Of a stretch of 64,000 nucleotides of DNA, positions 30,701 to 39,892 are shown one piece after another. Both the position numbers and the translations under genes were made by a program. A model generated the notes under the pieces. The model was not told the origin of the DNA and ran no database searches. It saw nothing but the letters and a program-made list of their open reading frames with translations. This DNA comes from Hemicordylus capensis (lineage: Eukaryota > Chordata > Lepidosauria > Squamata > Cordylidae): positions 16,511,320-16,575,319 of the forward strand of contig NC_069670.1 in the NCBI RefSeq assembly GCF_027244095.1, written 5' to 3'. The first letter of the stretch is position 1; each line of letters begins with the position of its first letter.

Positions 30701-33700
30701 CTGGGGGGGGGCCTAAGTTGAGCAGGCCTGTTATACAGTATAATAAATATGCCGCAAACCAGAAGCAGCTACACCTTATTTGTCCCCGTCCCCCCCGCCC
30801 CCGGCTCATTAGGACAAGCAGCTACTGCCTCAAATGGTCCACTGATTTAAAAGCTCCTTTCCGGAGATCCTTGGATCAGCAATTGTTCACACACAACACA
30901 CACACACAGAGACACACACCCTGATCCATGCCACAGAAGACCCACCCAGAAAGTTCCAAGAACTCTGGAAGTATTTAAAGCCTAGGGCAATTATCTTGAG
31001 GATGGCTTCAGCTACATAGACACTCACGATCATAGAGTCCAGGGCAGAGAAGAACCATTCTACAGATAGAGAGAGAGAGAGAGAAACACTGTAAGGTCAT
31101 CGTTCTCCATGACAAGAAAAACAGAACAATGCTTAACCTAACTAGTCCCCCCATAACATGGCAACAGGAAGATCTGCCCGGGGCCCCCACAAAACAAGCT
31201 CACTCCACCCCCAGCTCCGATGCATACTATGAATATCTGCCACATTGCTGGCTGTGGAATTAGTTTCTGGGCCAAATACAAAGTGCTGGTTATTACTTAT
31301 AAACAGAGGTGCTCTTACCCCTGGACTTTGGGGCCAAAGTCTAGGGCCTCCACAGCCCCTGGGGGCCCCCAAATCCTTTTTCGTCTGTGTGGTTGTCCGG
31401 TGGTGTGGTTGCCCGGCAGAGCAGAATGATGCTGAATTTGCAAGGGCGGGGGCTCCAAAGGCCTTGAGGTCCAGGCTCCAAAATGACCTAGCTGCACCTC
31501 TGCTTATAAAGCCCTGAACGGCTTGGCCCCCTCCGGGGTATTGAAGAGAGTGCCTTCTTCTTCACAAACCCCGCCACCTATTAAGATCATTGGGGGAGGA
31601 TAACCGGGCTCGGGTGGCAACCCAAAACCAGGCTTGGTGGTGACTCAAACCTTCTCTAGGGTTGCCCAGGAGGACCCCAAGCTCCACCCCTCCCTATTTT
31701 CTTCATTACCTCCCTCACTCCGAGGGGCCACTGGGGAGAGAGGTGAACACGGCCCCCGCTCCCCTAGCTACGCCCCTGGCAGTATATAAATATGGCTAAC
31801 CAACAAGCAAGCTGAATTGTTTGTATTTTATTTCCATTTTTGAAATGGAATCTTCCATGTTTAAAAATGGAATGTCCCATTTTTCACGTCCATAAAGCTT
31901 CCATTTAAAAAACAAAAAAGGGACTCATTTATCCGAGTATAAGATTCAGTGTCATCGTATGCTCTGATAAACCATTCCCTTGTTTTGTAACAGCAATACT
32001 ACAAGCTACTGATCGCAAAACCACAAGCTCCGGATGTTGATGGAAACAGGATATGCTATCCTCCAGTAAAAAGAAGACTGATTTGGACTTTTCCCATTTT
32101 ATTGATTAATCTTCAGAGCACTGAACTTTTTTAACCTTAACAGAGACTGTTTTATGATTATGTTTACACATATGTGATTTTAACAATTGAGTGTGTTTGG
32201 ATTGATTGGTTGATTAAGTGCCATCAAGTTGGTGTCGATTCTTAGCAACCAAACAGATTCTCTCCAGGATGATCCGTCTTCCACTTGGCCTTTCAGGTCT
32301 CTCAGTGGTGCATTCGTTGCTGTCGTCATCGAGTCCATCCACCTTGCTGCTGGTCGTCCTCTTCTCTTTCCTTCAACTTTCCCCAGCATGATGGACTTCT
32401 CAAGGGAGCTGGGTCTTTGCATCATGTGTCCAAAGTAGGATGGTTTGAGCCTGGTCATTTGTGCCTCGAGTGAAAATTCAGGATTGATTTGTTCTAGGAT
32501 CCATTTGTTTGTTTCCCTGGCTGTCCATGGTCTCCTCAAAAGTCTTCTCCAGCACCCAAGTTCAAAAGCGTCAATGCTTTTTCTACCTTGCTTCTTCAAA
32601 GTCCAGCTTTTGCATCCATAGAGTGTGACAGGGAAAACCATTGTCCGAATTATTCTAATCTTTGTAGGTATAGACACGTCACGTCATCTAAATATCCTTT
32701 CCAAAGCATTCATTGCAACCCTACCAAGTGCTAGTCTGCTGCGGCGTATTTCTTGACTGCTGGATCCTTGACTGTTGACGGTTGATCCTAAAAGGCAGAA
32801 GCTCTCCACCACTTCAATGTCTTCATTGTCAATTCTGAGGCTGGTTGCTGTACCCATGGTCATTAGTTTAGTCTTCTTGACATTTAGTCATACTCTTGTT
32901 TTTTCACTGTACCCCTTGACTTTCCTTACTAGAGCTTGCAGATCATCCGCATTCTCCGCTATCAGAATAGTGTCATCAGCACAGCGCAAGTTATTGATGT
33001 TTCTGCCTCCAACTTTAAAACTACGCTCATCTTCTTCCAGTCCAGCTTCTCTCAGTATATGTTCAGCATATAATGTGAATAGAAGAGGAGGAAGTATACG
33101 CTTACTCCTTTGCCGATCAGGAACCAGTCTGTTTCACCATGTTCCTTCTTGATTATCACAATTTTTTAATTGTAAACCGCCCAGAGACACAAGTTTTGGG
33201 TGGTATAGAAATGTAATAAAATAAAATAAAAATAAGTAAGTAAGTAAGTTATGGTTTCCTGTCCTGTGTATAGGTTTCTCACGAGAACAATGAGATGTGT
33301 ATAACTCCTTAAATAGGAGTGTCCCTTAAGAATAGAGTTTTATTGTAATTAAAGAGTGTGTGTGTCTGTCTGTCTGTCTGTCTGTCTATATGGATTCTTT
33401 TTGTGACATATTGGTGTTTTGTTGAATCCATATAGGGTTTTGTTCTTGTTGTGTTTATAAATTCCATTTTTAAACATGGAAATGAAACAACAAATTCTGC
33501 TTGCTTGTTTGTTTATTTGTAGAAGGTAAAACCTGATTATGATACATTGGGCAAGTTGGAACTAGACACAAGAATTCACACATGCAGACCATCTGCACAA
33601 GGATTCTCACATCTGCCCCCCCCCCCACTATGTCTAAACCTGCACGAGGCCTTTTAAAGGGGCCCCAACATCACACCTGTGGCAGCCCCTAGACTGTGTC

Positions 33701-35290
33701 TGGGAGGCGGCTCAGTTCGGGTCTAGGAATCTCTTTACCTCCCCGAATTTCCACCACGGCAAAGGTCTGAGCCACCAGCATGAGGGTGTTGACGGCGACC
33801 ACAGAAACGATGAAGATGTCGAACAGGAAGGCGTGAGTCAAGGTGTAGAGGATCTTCCGCACAAAGACGATGTGTGGGAGGATCTTTCCCCAACTCCAGA
33901 TCACGAACTCCTTCAGATTCTTACGACGTTTCCGCTTGCGGTAACGCCGGCGTGGTCGTTGAACTAGGCAAGGGGGAAAGCACCATTGAGGGAGGACAGG
34001 GAGGTGGGCAGGCAAACATCTCCCCCCCACCACCCCACTTCGCCTATTTCATAACAAGTGCTAGGGGATTACAGCGGGGGATGATGGGAGTTGTAGTCCA
34101 ACCATAGGTGGAGAGCTTCAGGTTGGCCACCCCTGGTCTGCACTAGGGATGTGCACCCTCCCCCACCCTTAAAGTGAGACCCCCACCCCACCCCCTCAAG
34201 CCACCCCTGCCCAGTTCTGTGCAGATCCCTAGTCTATACTGAAGGGCAAGTGGGTCTCCGAGGTTTCAGGCAGCGGCCTATTCCCAGCCCTACCTGGAGA
34301 TGCTGCCAGGGACCCCGCTAACTGAGCAGAGAGACACCTTTTAAAAGTGGTGATTCTCTTTATTTAGCATGGGGAGAGCAACTGGCCCTCTCTGTCCCCA
34401 GCACAGCAACTTTCCAGTGGCTGTTGCTGGTGTCTACCTTGTTTTTCTTTCAGATTGTGAGCCCTTTGACAGGGGACCCTCTTATTTATGTATTATTTAT
34501 TTTTCTATGTAAACCGCTTAGAGAATTTTGCCGAAGAGCGGGATATAAATATTCGTCGTCATCGTCGTGATCAATCCTGGGACCTTTGGCATGCAAAGCA
34601 GATGCTTTGCCACTGAGCTACAGCCCCATCCCCTAAGGAGAACATCTTAGAGCAGACACCACTCATACGTAGTCACCCATCCAAATGCAAACCAAGGCTA
34701 TCCCTGCTTGGCGCAGGGGGCACTTCCCGCGTGCGGCCACAAGAGCGGCTCTTCTCCACCAAGAAGAGAAATATGGGCAATTCGTAGGAACATAGGAGGC
34801 TGCCGGCTACTGAGCTGGGCCCTTGGTCCATCTCACTCAGCAGTGTCTGCTCTGACTGGCAGCAACTCTCCAGGGTTTCAGGCAGGAGTCTTTCCCAGCC
34901 CGACTAGGAGGCCAAGCAGGGGCTCTTCCACGGCGATACGGCCCCCTCGCTCAACGCCTCTCGGCATCGCCAAGAAGCACCATTGCCGCCCCGCTCACCT
35001 TTCACTTTCTGCCCCTCAGCCTGCGATTTGAGCCTGCTGCCGTGTTTCAGCTTCAACCCCCGGCCGTGCAACCTCCCCGACCGGCCTGCCATGGGCATGG
35101 CGGAGGTGACAGACAGGACGGTGGACCCTTCCTGAGAGGGCGGGATGGCTGACGAGATCCCAGAGACCTGGCTGTAACTGACCAAGGCCCCGGGCCCGGC
35201 AGTGCTCAGGAACGAGGCCTGCTCTTCTGGGGTCAACGTCTTTTCAACCTGGGGCAGGGAAGGGATGGCCGGGACCGTGAGGTAATCCAT
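18767..35290 (-). CDS. CATSPER1: CATSPER1, sperm-specific voltage-gated calcium channel pore subunit
   Basis: One of four pore-forming subunits of CatSper, the pH- and voltage-sensitive calcium channel of the sperm flagellum needed for hyperactivation. Coding exons, 5' to 3': 34999-35290, 33739-33963, 30946-31059, 30132-30279, 28801-28892, 26070-26213, 25417-25480, 23928-23997, 22450-22513, 20797-20890, 19709-19823, 18767-18802; all phases join, giving about 485 residues. Residues 1-97 are a Ser/Pro/Gln-rich N-terminus with only two histidines, then a basic patch (RRRYRKRKRRK). S1 (TLMLVAQTFAVVEIRG) is in exon 2, S2 in exon 3, S3-S4 in exon 4. S4 has R/K at 239, 242, 245, 248, 251 and 254, the every-third-residue voltage-sensor pattern. 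The pore motif TLDDW is at 324-328, S6 spans exons 7-8, and a charged C-terminal helix follows. The 36-base last exon (TTEDDYPSFRQ, stop) aligns with the human C-terminus. The start codon has a strong GCACCATGG context. Mammalian CATSPER1 (about 780 residues) has a long His-rich N-terminus that is absent here. The exon 5 donor (GTATCC) is weak but needed for phase. Confidence 0.95.
18838..19085 (+). repeat. 5S-headed composite SINE in the last CATSPER1 intron
   Basis: GGAGAGCTGGTCTTGTGGTA head, GCTAAGCAGGGTCCACCCTG (5S box A-like), GAATGGGAGACC (5S box C-like), then CTTGCATGCAGAAGGTTCC (tRNA-Ala remnant) and the body. Lies 36 bases upstream of the terminal exon on the gene strand. Confidence 0.9.
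19398..19492. mobile_element. Palindromic MITE, degenerate
   Basis: GGGTTAGGCAACCTTGGCTC and GTGATGGGAATTGTCATTCA; supplies a chance stop for an intronic read-through frame of CATSPER1. Confidence 0.65.
20346..20480. mobile_element. Palindromic MITE (GGGGTAGGCCACGAGCAG type)
   Basis: CCGAACTACAACTCCCATCA and AATGATGGGAGTTGTAGCAC around an ATATATTATAG centre. Confidence 0.85.
21570..21712 (+). repeat. tRNA-Ala-headed SINE, forward, degenerate
   Basis: GTGTGGCTCAGTGATAGAGC is a clear tRNA A box region; followed by GCATACAGAAGATCCCCAGA and a decayed body. Confidence 0.75.
21945..22054 (+). repeat. CR1/L2-type SINE tail
   Basis: GCGAGCCCTTTGGGAACCAT to TGTAAACCACTTTGGGAGCT and AGCAGGATATAAAT; includes a (CATT)n stretch. 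Confidence 0.7.
22055..22273 (-). repeat. MIR-like tRNA SINE, reverse
   Basis: TTTATATCCCGCTCTTCTTC tail to CTCTAACCACTACACCAGGC A-box complement; complete copy. Confidence 0.88.
22597..22738. mobile_element. Palindromic MITE with G10 centre
   Basis: GCAACTCCCATCACCCTCAG and TGATGGGAGTTGTAATACAC arms; the loop has a run of ten G. Confidence 0.8.
22848..23036 (-). repeat. CR1/L2-tailed SINE, reverse
   Basis: ACCGCTTTTCAACAGAAG tail, CTCCCAATCTAAAAAGAAGC, CCCCCTGCTCAATAAAGAGA head end; abuts the BovB fragment. Confidence 0.85.
23037..23645 (-). mobile_element. BovB (RTE clade) LINE fragment
   Basis: Minus frames encode the C-terminal region of BovB ORF2: KIRIVWTMVFPVTLYGCESW, SIDAFELGFWRRLLRRPWTA, and upstream MTTGTATSLRTDNEDTEVV. 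Broken by stops and truncated; no catalytic RT core remains. Confidence 0.9.
24001..24023. repeat. (GA)n microsatellite
   Basis: AGAGAGAGAGAGAGAGAGAT right next to CATSPER1 exon 8 (acceptor side). Confidence 0.9.
24398..24655 (-). repeat. CR1/L2-tailed SINE, reverse
   Basis: CTGCCCTTCCAAAAATGGCT tail to CACCATGTTAAAAGGTGCCT head; complete. Confidence 0.88.
24656..24735. repeat. Tandem repeat, 28-32-base unit
   Basis: Units of GTTATGCAACCTGGCAAAAT with small length changes, starting at the edge of the SINE at 24398. Confidence 0.7.
25105..25375. mobile_element. Non-autonomous DNA transposon (AGGGGTTGCCAGAT ends)
   Basis: Inverted ends GGGGTTGCCAGATC and GACATGGCAACCCTG. Contains TTTGCATGTTATGCAAATTA. 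Relatives at 36185 and 52143. Confidence 0.65.
25598..25890 (+). repeat. 5S-headed composite SINE, forward, full
   Basis: TAGCTAAGCAGGGCCCACCC, TGAATGGGAGACTAGAAGTG, GGGAAGAGCATCTAGGTTC, body to CAGCTTCCTATGTTCC. Confidence 0.92.
26220..26842. other. CATSPER1 intron segment, mostly unassigned
   Basis: No exon or clear repeat recognised except a (GA)n/(GT)n run at 26798-26838. A minus-strand Ser/Gly-rich open frame at 26444-26836 has no family marks. Confidence 0.5.
26843..27250 (-). mobile_element. CR1/L2-like LINE 3' fragment
   Basis: Minus frame has FSVAAPGLWKALPAEFRRL and FERALETDLF, the C-terminal signature of CR1/L2-type ORF2. It ends in TACCGCCCTTCCAAAAATGG, the tail shared with the SINEs here. 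Confidence 0.75.
28030..28292 (+). repeat. Sauria-type SINE (tRNA head, BovB-type tail)
   Basis: GACTAGCAAGCCAGAGGTTG, B box GGTTCGAATCCC, CATCATCTCATACTGTGCGG, tail GAGTTGCCACCCACTCGACA. Complete copy. Confidence 0.85.
28958..29448. mobile_element. Palindromic MITE split by a hAT-like element
   Basis: Left part 28958-29036 (GGACTACAACTCCCAGGATG), right part 29396-29448 (AGTTGTAGTCAACAACATCT). AGTTGTAG occurs at both edges of the insert as an 8-base target duplication. Confidence 0.85.
29037..29395. mobile_element. hAT-like non-autonomous element inside a MITE
   Basis: 359 bases, ends CAGGGGCGGAGCCACC and (complement) CTGGCGCGGAGCCAGC, flanked by 8-base duplication AGTTGTAG. Relative at 41139. 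Confidence 0.8.
29637..29941 (-). repeat. 5S-headed composite SINE, reverse, full
   Basis: CATAGGAAGCTGCCATATAC to CCCTGCTTAGCTAAGGGGAC and ACCAGCTCTCCTCC. Confidence 0.93.
30487..30545. repeat. (AAAAT)n microsatellite
   Basis: About eleven AAAAT units in the CATSPER1 intron between exons 3 and 4. Confidence 0.95.
30592..30732. mobile_element. Palindromic MITE (GGCCTGCTCAACTTCAGC type)
   Basis: Ends GCAGGCCTGCTCAACTTC and AAGTTGAGCAGGCCTGTT are exact inverted copies; arms CTACAGTTCCCATAATCCCT and ATTATGGGAGTTGTAGTCC. Confidence 0.88.
31304..31502. mobile_element. hAT-like non-autonomous element with exact 8-base duplication
   Basis: Ends CAGAGGTGC and GCACCTCTG, flanked on both sides by CTTATAAA (31296-31303 and 31503-31510). 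About 199 bases, no coding. Confidence 0.88.
32180..33165 (-). mobile_element. BovB (RTE clade) LINE fragment
   Basis: Minus strand encodes the end of the reverse transcriptase with catalytic CADDTILIAENADD, then MTMGTATSLRIDNEDIEVV, VFPVTLYGCKSWTLKK, FELGCWRRLLRRPWTARET, FGHMMQRPSSLEKSIMLGK and ARWMDSMTTATNAPL. Several stops and frame breaks. The 3' end (plus AAGTTGGTGTCGATTCTTAG) matches the Sauria SINE tail. Confidence 0.93.
33352..33388. repeat. (TGTC)n / TG microsatellite
   Basis: GTGTGTGTGTCTGTCTGTCTGTC run in a CATSPER1 intron. Confidence 0.9.
34050..34136. mobile_element. Partial MITE arm
   Basis: GATGATGGGAGTTGTAGTCC with TTGGCCACCCCTGG end; left arm decayed. Confidence 0.6.
34231..34760 (-). 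repeat. Composite SINE keeping both 5S and tRNA-Ala heads, split by another SINE
   Basis: Body 34231-34316 and heads 34571-34760. Read on the minus strand, 5S-like GGTTTGCATTTGGATGGGTG is followed by GGGGCTGTAGCTCAGTGG and GCATCTGCTTTGC (tRNA-Ala). The CR1/L2-tailed SINE at 34317 interrupts it. Confidence 0.88.
34317..34562 (+). repeat. CR1/L2-tailed SINE nested in a composite SINE
   Basis: CCGCTAACTGAGCAGAGAGA to TGTAAACCGCTTAGAGAATT and GAGCGGGATATAAATATTC, ending CGTCGTCATCG. Younger than its host copy. Confidence 0.88.
34783..34912 (-). repeat. Composite SINE, body fragment
   Basis: TAGGAACATAGGAGGCTGCC to GTCTTTCCCAGCCCGAC; about 85 bases from the first coding exon of CATSPER1. Confidence 0.75.
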
Positions 35291-35554
35291 GGTGCTGCCT
35301 GGTCCCGCTGCAGCCGCCCACACCGGGGAAACGTCCAGCCAAAGACCGCTCTCTTCGCCGCTGTTTCCAGCTGAGGAGCTGTTCTGGAATCTGGAGAAGA
35401 TCAGCCTTCCAAAGAGGAAGGGGCACACCCTCTTGTGAGGTCATCCTCCTCCAAGAAGAGGCTGTTGAGGCTCCCCAGAGCCTGGAAGAGGAGCTCATCG
35501 GCTCGGCGAGACGAGCACACACTTTTCGGTCCCGGGTTCGGTTCCTGACAGCCC

Positions 35555-35795
35555 GGAGCCAGTTAGGCAGCGCAGGGGTTAGAGCGCCGGGGCCAGGACT
35601 GGGAAGAACCGGGTTCAAATTCCCATCCGGCCATGAAACCCAGTGGGTGACTCCAGGCCAGTCCCTTCTCTCTCAGCCTCGCCGACCTCGCAGGGTTGTT
35701 GCGAGGAGACACATCGACCGTGTGCCCACGCTCTGGGCTTCTCGGAAGAAGAGCAGGAGATCAAATGTAAAATAAAATAAAATGAAATAAAAAAT
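35555..35795 (+). repeat. MIR-like tRNA SINE upstream of CATSPER1
   Basis: CAGGGGTTAGAGCGCC A box, GGGTTCAAATTCCC B box, GGGTGACTCCAGGCCAGTCC core, ending in an (AAAAT)-like tail. It lies 265 bases upstream of the CATSPER1 start codon. Confidence 0.85.
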
Positions 35796-36184
35796 GCCAG
35801 GGCAGTATAGATTCCGGAAGCTCTGGGTCAAAGGCCGGCCTCAGGGAGGCACCCCAAACCGTGGCAAGAAAGCAGCCAGCCCTACGACAAGTGGCTTCAA
35901 TCTCAGAGCACTTCCAATCCAGACAGATTCTCTGCAGCACGGCACGACCCAGTTGCTGCTTTCCCACCTCGTGTCCAACACATTTAGGGCTAGATTGCGA
36001 CTTCTGCACCAGCAAGTTTTTTGTGTGTTTTAATAGCGTTACGTTCTAGCCATGGTAGAGCAGGCCACAGGAGGAAGAGGAGGTGGCCCGATCCTCCCCT
36101 GAGCTCATTGAAGGTCACCAAGGACACCCCAACCAACGAGCAGCCGTGAACTTCAATCCCGACGAGGGCTGCCAACATTACGTG

Positions 36185-36475
36185 GGCCAAAACTGGGTCG
36201 CCACATTCAAGCTTCCCAAATCTGGGTGGCCTGATTTTCATATTGTGCAAATTATGCGGCAACTGATTTGCATTTTTTATTTTTTATTTTTATTTGACAG
36301 ATTTGTCTGCTTTCCCCTCCTTCTCTGCCCTCCCACGTGATCGGACCCAGAGTGAAATCCGGGCAAGCCGGGCAGCGCATTTGAAATCCGTGTAAATCTG
36401 GGTGGAATTTAGCAGCCAGGTGGAGGATCCAAAATCTGGGGGCGACACTAAATTCCGGGGGACCTGGCAACCCTA
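36185..36475. mobile_element. Non-autonomous DNA transposon (GTTGCCA ends)
   Basis: Same family as 25105: CAAGCTTCCCAAATCTGGGT and ATTCCGGGGGACCTGGCAAC. Shares the GTGATCGGACCCAGAGTGAA interior. Confidence 0.7.
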
Positions 36476-37275
36476 GACACAAGTGGGGGGGGAGCTGGGG
36501 GACGGGGCCACCTAGGGAGGGGACCTGGTCCCATGTTCAAAGGGTGCAGCCATGCCCTCTGGAGTGCGACTCAGGCTGGCAGCAGTACTTTCGTGGTGGT
36601 GGTGGGGTAGCCTTTGATAGCAATGCCTGCCTCCCAAACCATGGCAGATGAGGTCAGGGTGGGGGCGCTGGACTCTGGAGGCAGGCAGGAGAGGCGGCGG
36701 CAAAAGGAGCTCCTCCCTTGGGCCCGTCTTCCTCCTAAATGATGCAGATCGGGCCAATTTCAAGCCACTGCACCCCAACCTCACCTGTCATAGTTTAGGA
36801 GACGGGCGGAACTCTCGCCACTGCCAAAATGCAGAAGCAGCTTTAAAAGTTTTGTTTTTTTAAAAAAGTTTTTTAGAAAGTCAAAATGCAGGAGAAATTG
36901 AGTCCCGAATGGGACGAGCATTTTGCCCTCGGAAATAGGGACATCCCGCACAATGCGGGACAGTTGGCAACCCTAATTTTCCCAACCCCTGAACATTGGC
37001 ACTGCTTTCGTGGGATGACATGCAGGTTTCCTTTGAGGAGGAGATGGAGAGAGGAAATGGGAACAGAGCAGTTTTGCTTTCGCTTTGTCGCCCGAGAACA
37101 TTTCACCCTCCTTCCTGAGCCTACAGTTTCCTCTTCCTTTTGTGAGCCACCTAGAGCCTTTGGAGTCAGGCGGTATATAAAATAAATAAATACCTTGGAA
37201 ATGTCCTTTTTGCTGCTCTTAGCATCCCTTACCAGCCTCCATTCATTCTGCGCTTCAGCTCTCCTGACACTGTCC

Positions 37276-37425
37276 GTAGGAAGCTGCTTTATACTGAGTC
37301 AGACCCTTGGTCCACTTTGCCCAGTGCTGTCTGCACTGACTGCCAGCAGCTCTCCAAGGTTTCAGGCAAGAGTCTTCCCCAGCCCTACCTGGAGATGCTG
37401 CCAGGAATTGAACCCGGGACTCCAA
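37276..37425 (-). repeat. tRNA-Ala-headed SINE, reverse, truncated head
   Basis: GTAGGAAGCTGCTTTATACT to GAATTGAACCCGGGACTC. Confidence 0.8.
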
Positions 37426-37429
37426 TACT

Positions 37430-37628
37430 ACAACGAATATCTGTATGCCGCTTTTCAATCAAAGTACTTAACAGTGGTTTATATTAAAATCAATAAATAA
37501 GATGATTCCTGGTCCCCTAAAGGGCTCACAATCTAAAATGACACAAGGAACAGACACGAGCAACAGCCACTGGAGAAATGATGTGCTGGGGATGGATAGG
37601 GCCAGTTGCTCTCTCTCCTCACTAAATC
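37430..37628 (-). repeat. CR1/L2-tailed SINE, reverse
   Basis: GCCGCTTTTCAATCAAAG, AAGGGCTCACAATCTAAAAT, AGCAACAGCCACTGGAG. Confidence 0.8.
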
Positions 37629-37699
37629 ATTTTAATCGTTTTTTTAATGCTGTTAACATGTCCTAAATTTTAAACTGTTTTAAATGGTTTAAATTTGTT

Positions 37700-38030
37700 G
37701 CAAATTTATTTTTATTTATTTATTTAAAAACATTTATATACCGCCCCAAAAGCAAGTCTCTGGTGTTCTGCAACAACAAAAAATAAAAACAGATAAAAAG
37801 ATTAACACATTACAACATATTAAAACTATTAAAAAGACAATTAAAACAATATCTAATTAAAAGCCTGGGTGAACAAATGTGTCTTGACTGCCTTTGTAAA
37901 ACTTGTCAGAGATGCGGAGGCTCTTATTTCAGCAGGAAGTGTGTTCCAAAGCCTCAGGGCAGCAACAGAGAAGGCACATCCCCAAGTAGCCACCAGAGGA
38001 GCCGGTGGCAAATACAGATGAACCTCTCCA
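37700..38030 (-). mobile_element. CR1/L2-like LINE 3' fragment
   Basis: Minus frame reads AFSVAALRLWNTLPAEIRAS and FTKAVKTHLFTQAFN then stop, the ORF2 C-terminus of CR1/L2-type LINEs, followed by an A/T-rich 3' end with TATACCGCCCC. Confidence 0.8.
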
Positions 38031-38734
38031 ACTAGTGCGGGCCCCCCTTCTAGTTAATTCTAATGGGGGTTAAAAAAGCAGGACCTGGGGCCATTGCCCC
38101 GCTGGCCCTGCCCTAGGGACAGCCCTGCCCCAGTTGGACTACCGGTCTGTATCTGTCCTCCTTTCCATTTCTTATACATCTCCTTTTGTATTTAATATTC
38201 TTTGCCCTCCTCCCCAGCTATGAGATAGAAAAATGGAACTGGCAGGGTCTCTGTTTTCTGGGATTTCTTGCCTGCGCAACAGCCATCAAAACACCATTCC
38301 CCACCCACTAGGCACAGTACAGCAGGCAAAGTTTCCAGACTCCAATGCTAGCTTTATTCTCAGGTGCTTCGTCGATACAGATCCAGGAGGTACGTGGCTG
38401 GCTGGGACAGTGCTCTCTCTCCTCTTCTCTCTGTGTGTGTCTTTCCTTCTCTCTCTCTCCATCTCTCTGTCTGCCCAATTTTCTATCAGGTTGATTCTGG
38501 GCTCTCTTCAGAAGACCCTCTCCTCCTGTGCCTGAAGAAACACACTACGGTCAGTGAAAGTTGAGCTGCTCCAAGACCCCAACAGCTCCGATTTCATGGC
38601 TTCAGGGTTCCCCAGATCTGAACTCCCCAGCCAGGCAGGGCTGTCTTGCCCTGAAGCAAGGTGAAGGACGGAGCACCTGCCAGATTTAGGCCCAACAGCT
38701 TGTGATGGCTGCTAGCTTGGACGGCTTTAAAACG
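38031..38734. other. Intergenic stretch with nothing recognised
   Basis: Contains CT-rich low complexity at about 38410-38475. No exon, RNA gene or repeat family was identified. Confidence 0.5.
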
Positions 38735-38997
38735 GCTCTCCCCTGCTAACTGGGCAAAGAGGCACCTTTTAACGTGGTGATTCTCTTTATTTAGCAGGGG
38801 GAGAGTAACCGGCCTATCCACCCCCAGCACAGTACTTCCAGTGATTGTTGCTGGTGTGTGTCTTATGTTTCTTTTTAGAATGTGAGCCCTTTGGGGACAG
38901 GGAGCCATCTTATTTGTTTTATTTCTCTTTGTAAACCGCCCTGAGCCATTTTTGGAAGGGCGGTATAGAAATTGAATTAATAATAATAATAATAATA
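38735..38997 (+). repeat. CR1/L2-tailed SINE, forward, full
   Basis: Complete copy from CCCTGCTAACTGGGCAAAGA to GGGCGGTATAGAAATTG with (AAT)n tail; followed by a fragment (39000-39130) of the repeat seen at 1676. Confidence 0.9.
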
Positions 38998-39371
38998 AAA
39001 AGGGGCTTAGACAAATTCATGGAGGACAGGTCTATCAAGGGCTAATAGTCTGGTAGCTATAGGCCACCTCCAGCATCGGAGGCACAATGCCTCTAAATAC
39101 CAGTTGCAGGGGAGCAACAGTAGGGCATTTTCTGGACTAGGAGATTTGCAACAGTTAGTGTGTTGCAAACTGCGGTGCAATAGTGCAATGGTTTCAAAAC
39201 GAGAGTAAAGGATTGGTGAATGCTTCATTGTAAGCTGGTGTCCATTCATAGTTTCCATCCGCTGCAACGCATTTTCCAGGCAGGAGTGTCCATATTCTCA
39301 TTGAGTATTTATCTGCCCTTCCTCCTGCTCCATTTGGGCCAATTGAGTCGTGGAGTGTGTGTGACATGACA

Positions 39372-39379
<8 letters not shown>

Positions 39380-39432
<53 letters not shown>
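39380..39432. repeat. (CA)n microsatellite
   Basis: About 25 CA units. Confidence 0.97.
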
Positions 39433-39433
<1 letters not shown>

Positions 39434-39812
39434 CTTGGTTGCCTTGCACTAATCTGCCAGCAGGGGGAAGCACCGTTCCAAAACAAAACCTTTCATCATT
39501 GCATCCTTGCGCAAGTGATTCCCGGAATAATTTTTTCAAACAATTATTTTTTAAATGAGGGAGCGAAAGGGAATCCTGTGGCAAGCCTGGAAGGGTCTGC
39601 TGGGGGCAGCAGTAGCAGCAGCCTCCGCACTTCTCGGAACGTCTGCTATTTTGTTACGCCTGGGGTTTAGTTTTACGTTTTAAACTTCTGAATGTTTTAA
39701 AACTTTTACACTTTTACTTTTATTGAACATTAAAGAAGGCCATTGAAAAAGCTTTGCAGTGTGGAAATGCACATTTCATCGCCCTTATACCATCTTATTA
39801 TTATTATTTTAA

Positions 39813-39818
39813 TTTATT
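39813..39818 (-). terminator. Possible polyadenylation signal of the FAM161-like gene
   Basis: An AATAAA hexamer on the minus strand, about 260 bases after the stop codon at 40078. The intervening 3' UTR would contain a tRNA-headed SINE at about 39893-40048. Confidence 0.4.
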
Positions 39819-39892
39819 GGTATTGGTATTTTGTTGTTCACCACCTAGAGTCTTTGGAGGAAGTGATATATAAGAAAGTTTCAATTACTTAA

